Shown: positions 1 to 4,746 of the stretch, one piece after another
Numbering within the stretch: position 1 is the stretch's first letter
Layout: the number at the start of each line of letters is the position of its first letter
Translations under genes and position numbers: made by a program
The notes under the pieces: model-generated
Seen by the model: only the letters and a program-made list of their open reading frames with translations
Databases searched by the model: none
Told to the model about the DNA's origin: nothing
DNA from: Lamprocystis purpurea
GTDB lineage: Bacteria > Pseudomonadota > Gammaproteobacteria > Chromatiales > Chromatiaceae
Direction: 5' to 3'
Assembly: GCA_020718945.1 (NCBI GenBank)
Contig: DYRB01000111.1
Location: forward strand, 1-8,224
Length of the DNA stretch: 8,224 nt

Positions 1-28
1 CCAGCGGACTCTGACTAACTGACTGACC

Positions 29-70
29 CATTTGCGCACATTTGCGTAATTTGCGGCCGAATTGTTCTTT
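29..70 (+). repeat. Single arm of the interspersed CATTTGCGTN decamer repeat
   Basis: Three tandem units with a period of 10 bp (CATTTGCGCA, CATTTGCGTA, ATTTGCGGCC) are followed by a tail, GAATTGTTCTTTC, that resembles the tails of the other copies (GAACTGTCCTTC at 2952-2963). No inverted partner is visible to its left; it may lie outside the window or have been lost. The arm lies downstream of the leftward acyP gene, at the 3' end of that unit. The repeat is seen directly; its function is unknown. Confidence 0.75.
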
Positions 71-107
71 CTAGGATCAGCGAGGACGCAGCCGACCAAG
101 GGGCCGA

Positions 108-398
108 TCATTCCATGTGGAACCCGGGATAGGCCTGGTAGGGCAGCGGCTCGCAGGCCACGCCGGTCACGTCCGCCTGGGGCGGGCCCGTGCGCAGCCA
201 GTCCCGCAGGCGGCCGACCGCATCGGCCGAGCCGCAGGCGAGCACCTCTACTCTACCGTCGGGCAGGTTGCGGGTGTAGCCCGTGAGGCCCAGGCGCTGG
301 GCCTGCTCCCGCGCCGAGGCGCGGAAGAAGACCCCTTGGACCCGGCCGCCAACCAGGCAGCGAAAACAGACCTGATGCTGGGAACCCTGATCGGTCAT
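108..398 (-). CDS. acyP: Acylphosphatase
   Basis: This 96-residue protein has the full acylphosphatase fold signature. Acylphosphatases hydrolyse the carboxyl-phosphate bond of small acyl phosphates such as acetyl- or carbamoyl-phosphate in the cytoplasm; their physiological role in bacteria is not settled. The phosphate-binding loop GRVQGVFFRAS lies at residues 18-28 with the substrate-binding Arg26. The second signature, GYTRNLPDGRVEV, lies at 40-52 with catalytic Asn44. The length matches the usual 90-100 residues. The ATG at 398 is preceded by AGGAG, about 12 bases upstream, a rather long spacing. The stop codon of the upstream thioredoxin-like gene lies 39 bp away on the same strand, so the two are probably cotranscribed with acyP second. 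An interspersed repeat arm lies just past its 3' end. Identification is secure. Confidence 0.95.
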   Translation of the reverse strand: MTDQGSQHQVCFRCLVGGRVQGVFFRASAREQAQRLGLTGYTRNLPDGRVEVLACGSADAVGRLRDWLRTGPPQADVTGVACEPLPYQAYPGFHME

Positions 399-437
399 GG
401 CTAAGAGATACTCCTGGGTGGTGTGAATGGGGCGGGC

Positions 438-995
438 TCAAGGCTTGGCCGCGGCCTTCTGCTTCTCTCGCCTGTAAGTGGGAAAGTTGGTCGCGGCGTA
501 GGCCCCATCGACCACGTACTGACCGAGCAGGCGGAACTCTTCCACATCCTTGGTCGCCCCTGTGTAACGGGCCACCAGCTTGCCGTCCAGGTCGAAGAAG
601 GCGAACACCGGGGTGGCCCGCACCCGGTATTCCTCCAGGGCCATGGCCTTCTGGGTGGTGTGCTTGCCGGAGAAGTCGGTCACCTCCAGGTCCCCCTCGA
701 TGTCCAGGGGGAAGATCAGGAAGTTGGCCTTGTAGAAGTCCTGGATCTCGGGTTGATTCAGAACGGTGGCCTTCATGCGCTGGCAGAAGGGGCACTCGTC
801 CATCTCGAACATGATGAGCACGCCCTTCTTGCCCTCCTCCTTGGCCCGGGTCAGTTCCTCGGTGAAATCGCCGAAGCCCGAGTCGAAAAAGAACTTGCCC
901 GGGTCGCGGGGCTCGGCCGCCGCGGTCAGGGCCGTCAGGAGCAGTAGGAGCAGGGTTGCGGCGCGGGGCCACAGGGCGAGCGGTGCGGTGGTCAT
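438..995 (-). CDS. Exported thioredoxin-fold protein (SoxW-like)
   Basis: This is a 185-residue thioredoxin-like protein with an N-terminal signal peptide: a leucine-rich core at residues 12-25 and a likely signal peptidase I site after Ala25-Ala26-Ala27. The redox motif is Cys68-Pro-Phe-Cys71, within the stretch MFEMDECPFC. The cis-proline loop RATPVF places Pro129 opposite the active site, as in thioredoxins. It probably acts as a periplasmic thiol-disulfide reductase or oxidase. The family includes SoxW-type proteins of sulfur oxidisers, but no sox genes are in view and the partner is unknown. The ATG at 995 fits the signal peptide and has GGAG about 10 bases upstream; the frame stays open far upstream, but that extension has no such features. 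The C-terminus is lysine-rich. It probably leads a two-gene operon with acyP. The fold is secure; the substrate is not known. Confidence 0.88.
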   Translation of the reverse strand: MTTAPLALWPRAATLLLLLLTALTAAAEPRDPGKFFFDSGFGDFTEELTRAKEEGKKGVLIMFEMDECPFCQRMKATVLNQPEIQDFYKANFLIFPLDIEGDLEVTDFSGKHTTQKAMALEEYRVRATPVFAFFDLDGKLVARYTGATKDVEEFRLLGQYVVDGAYAATNFPTYRREKQKAAAKP

Positions 996-1115
996 GGGTC
1001 GCGATCTCCGGGTTGGGGTCGGGGGGGATTTTGGGGCGATAATGCCGCGGATACAACGCCCGTGCGTCCCAGGACCCACACCGGCGGCAACCACCAGACC
1101 CCAGGGGACCCCAGC
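996..1115. promoter_or_regulatory. Divergent intergenic region, thioredoxin-like gene / arsC
   Basis: This 120-bp gap separates the two divergent units, so both must be transcribed from here or from nearby. A GATAAT hexamer at 1038-1043 is a plausible -10 for the rightward genes. The best upstream match, TTGGGG at 1013-1018, is 19 bp away and is a weak -35. A G-rich run lies at about 1016-1027. I see no clear operator palindrome. The assignment rests on gene orientation more than on the hexamers. Confidence 0.35.
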
Positions 1116-1463
1116 ATGTCCGTGACCATTTACCACAACCCCAAGTGCAGCAAATCCCGCGAGACCCTCGCCCTGCTGCGCGACCAGGGTGTCGATCCCC
1201 AGGTCGTGGAGTACCTGAAGGAGCCGCCGAGCGCCGCGGTGCTGGACGATCTGCTCACTCGCCTCGGCCTGGAGCCCCGCGCCCTGATGCGCCGCAAGGA
1301 GGCCGAGTACGCGGATCTGGGCCTGGACGACCCCAGCCTGTCCCGGGACGCCCTGATCGCGGCCATGGTCGCCCACCCCAGGCTCATTGAGCGGCCCATC
1401 GTCGTGACCGGCAACAAGGCCGCCCTGGGCCGCCCGCCCCAGGCCGTGCTGGAGATCCTCTGA
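1116..1463 (+). CDS. arsC: ArsC-family (YfgD-type) glutaredoxin-linked reductase
   Basis: This 115-residue protein belongs to the ArsC/Spx-like family. The opening, ITYHNPKCSKSR-like (actual TIYHNPKCSKSR, residues 4-15), carries the nucleophile Cys11. Arg59, Arg93 and Arg106 fall where the three arsenate-binding arginines (60, 94, 107) lie in plasmid R773 ArsC. In that family the enzyme reduces arsenate to arsenite using glutathione and glutaredoxin. The protein is short and ends at VLEIL, like E. coli YfgD, and lacks the longer C-terminus of R773 ArsC. No arsR, arsB or acr3 is nearby, so a dedicated arsenic-resistance role is not supported. The ATG at 1116 has AGGGG 8 bases upstream; an upstream in-frame ATG at 1062 would add a tail not seen in the family. 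The wrbA start follows its stop by 2 bp. Family secure, substrate uncertain. Confidence 0.92.
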   Translation: MSVTIYHNPKCSKSRETLALLRDQGVDPQVVEYLKEPPSAAVLDDLLTRLGLEPRALMRRKEAEYADLGLDDPSLSRDALIAAMVAHPRLIERPIVVTGNKAALGRPPQAVLEIL

Positions 1464-1465
1464 CC

Positions 1466-2074
1466 ATGGCCTACATCCTGGTGCTCTATTACAGCCGCCA
1501 CGGCGCCACCGCGGACATGGCCCGTCAGGTCGCCCGCGGGGTGGGCGAGGTCGCCGGCATGGAGGCGCGGCTGCGCACCGTGCCGGCGGTGTCCACGGTC
1601 TGCGAGGCCACCGCGGACTCGGTCCCCCCGAGCGGCGCCCCCTACGCGGAACTGGACGACCTGCGCCACTGCGCCGGCCTCGCCCTGGGCAGCCCCACCC
1701 GCTTCGGCAACATGGCCGCACCGCTCAAGTACTTCCTGGACGGGACCAGTCCGCTGTGGCTGTCCGGGGCCCTGGCGGGCAAGCCGGCCGGGGTATTCAC
1801 CTCCACCTCCAGCCTGCACGGGGGCCAGGAGGCCACCCTGCTGTCCATGATGCTGCCCCTGCTCCACCAGGGCATGCTGGTCATGGGTCTGCCCTACGCC
1901 GAGACCGACCTGCTCCACACCACCTCGGGCGGCACCCCCTACGGGCCCTCTCACCTGGCGGGCACCGGCAGCGACCGCCCCCTCGATGAGACCGAGCGGC
2001 GCCTCTGCCAGGCCCTGGGCCGGCGCCTGGCCCAGACCGCCGCGGCGCTGGCCGCCGGTCGGTCGCATCCATGA
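1466..2074 (+). CDS. wrbA: NAD(P)H:quinone oxidoreductase, WrbA flavoprotein
   Basis: This is a 202-residue flavodoxin-fold protein of the WrbA family, which binds FMN, forms tetramers and carries out two-electron reduction of quinones by NAD(P)H, avoiding semiquinones. The FMN phosphate loop is at the N-terminus (YYSRHGATADMARQ, residues 8-21). The strongly conserved block GSPTRFGNMAAPLKYFLD lies at about residues 75-92, followed by KPAGVFTSTSSLHGGQE. A third conserved segment, HTTSGGTPYGPSHLAG, lies near residues 151-166. Length matches the family (about 200). The ATG at 1466 lies 2 bp after the arsC stop, with GGAG about 11 bases upstream inside the end of arsC, so the two are probably translationally coupled. 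It is the middle gene of arsC-wrbA-hda. Assignment is secure. Confidence 0.95.
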   Translation: MAYILVLYYSRHGATADMARQVARGVGEVAGMEARLRTVPAVSTVCEATADSVPPSGAPYAELDDLRHCAGLALGSPTRFGNMAAPLKYFLDGTSPLWLSGALAGKPAGVFTSTSSLHGGQEATLLSMMLPLLHQGMLVMGLPYAETDLLHTTSGGTPYGPSHLAGTGSDRPLDETERRLCQALGRRLAQTAAALAAGRSHP

Positions 2075-2105
2075 GCCCCAGGACCCGGCGGCCCTGACCG
2101 CCGTC

Positions 2106-2807
2106 ATGGAACAACTCCCCCTGCCCTTCCGGCTGCCCCCGGAGGCCAGCTTCGCCACCCTGGTCCCAGGCCCCAACGCCGAGGCGGTCGCGGCACTGGC
2201 GGCCTGGGCCCAGGGCCAGGGTGAGCCCTTCGCCCTGGTCTGGGGCTTCCCGGGGACGGGCAAGACCCACCTGCTCCAGGCCGCCTGCCAAGCCGTGGTG
2301 ACGGCCGGGCACGCGGCCCAATACCTGCCCCTGGGCCACCCGGGCCTGACGCCAGAGGCACTGACCGGGCTGGAGGGGATCGGGCGCATAGCCCTGGATG
2401 ATGTCCAGGCCATCGCCGGGGACCCCGCCTGGGAGGGGGCCCTGTTCAGCCTGTTCAACGAACTGCGCGCCCGCGGCGGCGGGCTCCTGGTGAGCGCCGA
2501 CCGCCCCGCCGCGGCCCTGCCCCTGGCCCTGCCGGACCTGCGCTCGCGCCTGGGCTGGGGCCCCTGCTACCGGCTCCAGCCCCTGGGGGAGCAGGACTGT
2601 GAGGACCTGCTGCGGGCCGCCGCCGCCCGCCGCGGCCTGCCCCTGGGGCCGGACCTGGTGGACTACCTGATGCGCCGCCTGGCCCGGGACCCGGGCACCC
2701 TGCTCGCCTTCCTGGAGGCCCTGGACCGGGAGAGCCTGGCGGCACGCCGCGCCCCGAGCATACCCCTGGCCCGGCGGGTGCTGGAGGCGGGCGGTGCGGG
2801 TCTGTGA
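2106..2807 (+). CDS. hda: DnaA regulatory inactivator Hda
   Basis: This 233-residue AAA+ protein is related to the DnaA ATPase domain. Hda bound to the loaded beta clamp stimulates ATP hydrolysis by DnaA (RIDA), preventing over-initiation of replication. The clamp-binding motif QLPLPF is at residues 3-8, which fixes the start at the ATG at 2106. The Walker A motif GFPGTGKT is at 47-54, Walker B IALDD at 95-99, a sensor I region at about 128-133, and the box VII segment LPDLRSRLGWG at 142-152 carries the probable arginine finger, Arg148. The C-terminal helical part matches the Hda lid (RRLARDPGTL). E. coli Hda, as I recall it, is also 233 residues but has a degenerate Walker A; this one is canonical. 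There are 31 bp between the wrbA stop and this start, with no strong Shine-Dalgarno. A palindromic repeat element follows the stop. Confidence 0.96.
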   Translation: MEQLPLPFRLPPEASFATLVPGPNAEAVAALAAWAQGQGEPFALVWGFPGTGKTHLLQAACQAVVTAGHAAQYLPLGHPGLTPEALTGLEGIGRIALDDVQAIAGDPAWEGALFSLFNELRARGGGLLVSADRPAAALPLALPDLRSRLGWGPCYRLQPLGEQDCEDLLRAAAARRGLPLGPDLVDYLMRRLARDPGTLLAFLEALDRESLAARRAPSIPLARRVLEAGGAGL

Positions 2808-2826
2808 CAGGGAGAAGACCGATTGT

Positions 2827-2965
2827 CCGCAAATGAACGCAAATTAACGCAAATAGTTCAGTTGCTTAAGCGATGTTCTCAATGCCCCGACATAAGTCCG
2901 ACCTCACCCAAGGCGCCCGCTATTTGCGTCCATTTGCGTCCATTTGCGGCTGAACTGTCCTTCTT
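2827..2965. repeat. Complete palindromic decamer-repeat element, copy 1
   Basis: The left arm, 2827-2856, reads CGCAAAT three times; the right arm, 2920-2949, reads ATTTGCG three times with a 10-bp period. The two 30-base arms are inverted copies agreeing at about 27 positions. They enclose 63 bases of unrelated sequence. A further tail (CTGAACTGTCCTTCTTC) follows the right arm and resembles the tails of the other copies. In RNA the arms could pair into a long stem downstream of hda. The element fills most of the 183-bp gap between hda and the next gene. It contains no open frame, so it resembles a REP- or MITE-like sequence rather than an autonomous element. Confidence 0.8.
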
Positions 2966-2990
2966 CGGCTGACAGCCGGTCCCGACCTGG

Positions 2991-3800
2991 ATGAGCGACA
3001 CTGCCGACCCGCCCCTTGGCGAACTGATCCACCGCCGGACCGACCCCGAAGGCGAGATCCAGGTCTACGCCCAGGGCCGCCAGCGCACCCTCACCTTCGG
3101 CAACACGGTGGAGCAGACCCGCGTGGACCTGGACCACCCGGCCCGTCTGGTCCACGCCTATACCCAGGCCATGCTGCTCGGGGTCCTGCTGGTACCGGCC
3201 CCGGTATCGGCCCTGCTGCTCGGCCTGGGCGGCGGGGCCCTGGCCCAGGCCCTGCTGGCCTGGGACCCGGCCCTGTCGGTGACCGCGGTGGAGGCCCGCG
3301 CCATAGTGGTCCAGGCGGCCCGAGAGTACCTGGCCCTGCCCCACACCGGGCGGCTGAGGATCGACATCGGGGACGCGATGGCCTTCCTCGACCGGCCTGG
3401 ACCGGGTTGGGACCTCGCCTTTCTGGACCTGTACGGTGCCCAGGGGGCGCACTCGGATCAGGGGGCGGTGGGATTCCTCACCGCCTGCCGGGCCCGGCTC
3501 AATGCCCGCGGGGTGCTGGTGAGCAATCACTGGATGGCAGACTTCGCGGCCAGTCGGCGGGAGCAGTCGGCCCTGGAGATCGTCTTCCCGGGACAGGTGC
3601 TGTACCTGCACATCCCCGGCGGCAGCGCCATCGGCTTCGCCTTCGCGCAGGCCCTGCCCCGGCTGCGCCGTTCGCCCTTCCTGGCTGGCGCAGAGGCCCT
3701 GGGGCTGCGCCTGGACCTGCCCCTGCACCGCCTGGCCCGCGCCTTCTGGGGCCAGAACGCCCTGGCCCTAAAGACCGCCAGGCTGTGCCCGTCGGCCTAA
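2991..3800 (+). CDS. Spermidine-synthase-like SAM-fold protein
   Basis: This 269-residue protein has the Rossmann SAM-binding core of the spermidine synthase / class I methyltransferase group. The glycine-rich loop LLLGLGGGALAQ is at residues 75-86. The acidic residue of the second strand, Glu101, sits in TAVEARAIV. A third block, RIDIGDAMAFL, is at 123-133, then WDLAFLDLYG at 140-149. True aminopropyltransferases carry D-x-x-D at that last position with a second, catalytic aspartate; here Asp146 is followed by Gly149, so aminopropyl transfer is doubtful. A long N-terminal section resembles the beta domain region of spermidine synthase. No decarboxylase (speD) is nearby. The ATG at 2991 has no clear Shine-Dalgarno, so the start is uncertain. 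It lies between two repeat arms and seems to interrupt the conserved hda-purM neighbourhood. Fold likely; reaction unknown. Confidence 0.78.
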   Translation: MSDTADPPLGELIHRRTDPEGEIQVYAQGRQRTLTFGNTVEQTRVDLDHPARLVHAYTQAMLLGVLLVPAPVSALLLGLGGGALAQALLAWDPALSVTAVEARAIVVQAAREYLALPHTGRLRIDIGDAMAFLDRPGPGWDLAFLDLYGAQGAHSDQGAVGFLTACRARLNARGVLVSNHWMADFAASRREQSALEIVFPGQVLYLHIPGGSAIGFAFAQALPRLRRSPFLAGAEALGLRLDLPLHRLARAFWGQNALALKTARLCPSA

Positions 3801-3841
3801 TTACGCCGTTTCAGCCAAATTTTCGGGTTGGGAAAAATGTT

Positions 3842-3867
3842 CCGGACGGGGCAAATGCCCCGTCCGG
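3842..3867. terminator. Perfect hairpin in a convergent gap, likely bidirectional terminator
   Basis: An 11-bp perfect GC-rich stem (CCGGACGGGGC / GCCCCGTCCGG) closes a 4-base AAAT loop. It lies 41 bases past the stop of the rightward gene ending at 3800 and 75 bases past the stop of the leftward gene ending at 3943. On the minus strand the stem is followed by AACATTTTTCCC, giving a short U-tract, so termination of the leftward phosphatidyltransferase gene fits best. On the plus strand the following sequence is only modestly T-rich. The hairpin is seen directly; its activity is inferred. Confidence 0.65.
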
Positions 3868-3873
3868 CTGGTT

Positions 3874-3904
3874 CATTTGCGTCCATTTGCGTTCATTTGC
3901 GGCT
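3874..3904 (+). repeat. Single arm of the decamer repeat
   Basis: Three units (CATTTGCGTC, CATTTGCGTT, CATTTGCGGC) with a 10-bp period match the right arms of the two complete elements. A clear left arm is missing; CAGCCAAAT at about 3812-3820 is at best a decayed remnant. It sits between convergent genes, directly beside the hairpin at 3842-3867. With the right arm at 2920-2949 it brackets the spermidine-synthase-like gene in direct orientation. Confidence 0.78.
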
Positions 3905-3942
3905 TAGCTGCTCTCCTACGCGGACGAGCAGTCTTCCCGACC

Positions 3943-4500
3943 TCAGGCGTCATGGAACCCCTTGGCCTTGGCCTTGCGGCCCCAGATCCAGACGTACTGG
4001 GCCCCGCTGACCAGGACGCTGGCCAGGCAGGCCCACACCAGAAACTCAATCACCCCGCCCGGCAGGGGCATAGGACCGGCGTCGGCGATCACCAGGACCA
4101 CCAGCAGGATCTGCACCAGGGTGTTGATCTTGCTGGAGACGATGGGGTGGGCCTCGAGCTCCTCGACCCGGAAGTTGTAGAGCAGGGCCCCGCCGGTGAT
4201 GAGCAGGTCGCGGGCCACCGCCGCGACTACCAGCCACACCGGGATCAGGCCCAGGGTGCCCAGCACCAGGAAGCAGGCGACCAGCAGGACCTTGTCCGCC
4301 AGGGGATCGAGGATGCCCCCCAGGCGCGAACGCCAGCCATAGTGCTTGGCCAGGAAGCCGTCCAGGCCGTCGGACAGCCCGGCGGCGACGAACAGGAGCA
4401 GGGCCCAGCCGTAGTAATGTTCCAGCAGCAGGAATACCACCGGGATCACGGTCAGAAGCCGCAACAGGCTGATGATGTTGGGGATGTCGCGGCGGTCCAT
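3943..4500 (-). CDS. CDP-alcohol phosphatidyltransferase family membrane protein
   Basis: This is a 185-residue integral membrane enzyme of the CDP-alcohol phosphatidyltransferase family, which joins a CDP-linked lipid to an alcohol such as glycerol-3-phosphate in the inner membrane. The signature D-G-x2-A-R-x8-G-x3-D-x3-D is present as Asp47-Gly48-x2-Ala51-Lys52-x8-Gly61-x3-Asp65-x3-Asp69, with lysine in place of the usual arginine. The preceding Asp44 and the downstream SKINT segment (123-127) also fit PgsA-like members. About five hydrophobic segments are visible (roughly 10-26, 32-43, 71-92, 125-139, 150-173). The C-terminus is basic. The ATG at 4500 has an excellent GGGAGGA six bases upstream. 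It is divergent from purM and has its own promoter candidate. It may be phosphatidylglycerophosphate synthase or a paralogue; the alcohol acceptor cannot be read from the sequence. Confidence 0.9.
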   Translation of the reverse strand: MDRRDIPNIISLLRLLTVIPVVFLLLEHYYGWALLLFVAAGLSDGLDGFLAKHYGWRSRLGGILDPLADKVLLVACFLVLGTLGLIPVWLVVAAVARDLLITGGALLYNFRVEELEAHPIVSSKINTLVQILLVVLVIADAGPMPLPGGVIEFLVWACLASVLVSGAQYVWIWGRKAKAKGFHDA

Positions 4501-4648
4501 GTCAGTCCTCCCGGGGCCGGCTGAGTTCAGCCCGCCAGGCTGTCAGGTCGCCGGACGGCGGACCCAGGGGTCGGGCAACACAGGTCGAGATGGACAGGGT
4601 GGGGTACACCGGCCGGACTCCCAGGGCTATGACTCGCGACATCCGCGG

Positions 4649-4678
4649 ATTCTAGTGGTCGGCGGGTGACCCTGTCCA
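4649..4678 (-). promoter_or_regulatory. Sigma70-type promoter candidate for the phosphatidyltransferase gene
   Basis: Reading leftward, TGGACA (4678-4673) and TAGAAT (4654-4649) are separated by 18 bp; each hexamer matches the sigma70 consensus at five of six positions. Transcription would start near 4642 and leave a leader of about 140 bases before the ATG at 4500. I see no convincing riboswitch or hairpin in that leader. Confidence 0.5.
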
Positions 4679-4682
4679 AACC

Positions 4683-4698
4683 GGGGCGCTAACGCCCC
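4683..4698. promoter_or_regulatory. Palindrome GGGGCG-CTAA-CGCCCC in the purM promoter region
   Basis: A perfect 6-bp inverted repeat with a 4-base spacer lies where the -35 of the purM promoter should be, given the -10 at 4714-4719. It is followed by CTTTTG, so as RNA it would look like a weak terminator. It does not match the PurR operator consensus of enteric bacteria. It may be an operator, a terminator for incoming transcripts, or chance in GC-rich DNA. Confidence 0.35.
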
Positions 4699-4710
4699 CT
4701 TTTGCCCCGC

Positions 4711-4719
4711 TGTTAGAAT
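4711..4719 (+). promoter_or_regulatory. purM: Extended -10 promoter candidate for purMN-DUF3108
   Basis: TGTTAGAAT contains a TGn extension followed by TAGAAT, five of six matches to the sigma70 -10. The hexamer 17 bp upstream (AACGCC) is a poor -35, which extended -10 promoters can tolerate. Transcription would begin near 4726, giving a leader of only about 20 bases before the purM ATG at 4747. That leaves no room for a purine riboswitch downstream of the start site. Confidence 0.5.
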
Positions 4720-4746
4720 GCGCCCCCGCCCAACCCCCCGGAGACC

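Noticed and set aside
1116..1463. Arsenic-resistance operon
   Set aside because: Only an ArsC-family protein is present, of YfgD type, and arsR, arsB, acr3 and arsA are absent.
438..1721. Long minus-strand open frame of 427 codons
   Set aside because: Only the part from 995 to 438 is the real thioredoxin-like gene; the rest is low-complexity Arg/Pro/Gly antisense to arsC and wrbA.
1130..2458. Long minus-strand frame of 442 codons opposite arsC, wrbA and hda
   Set aside because: No domain or motif is recognisable; it is a by-product of high GC opposite three well-identified genes.
29..3904. CRISPR-like array from the repeated ATTTGCG units
   Set aside because: The units are only 10 bp, directly abutting with no spacers, and arms are scattered in intergenic gaps with no cas genes.
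3407..3907. Plus-strand frame ending in the peptide ICVHLRSFAA
   Set aside because: That peptide is the translation of the decamer repeat itself and the remainder overlaps the spermidine-synthase-like gene in another frame. The frame at 7362-7604 carries the same peptide and is rejected for the same reason.
4720..4746. Purine riboswitch before purM
   Set aside because: The predicted leader is only about 20 bases, too short for an aptamer.
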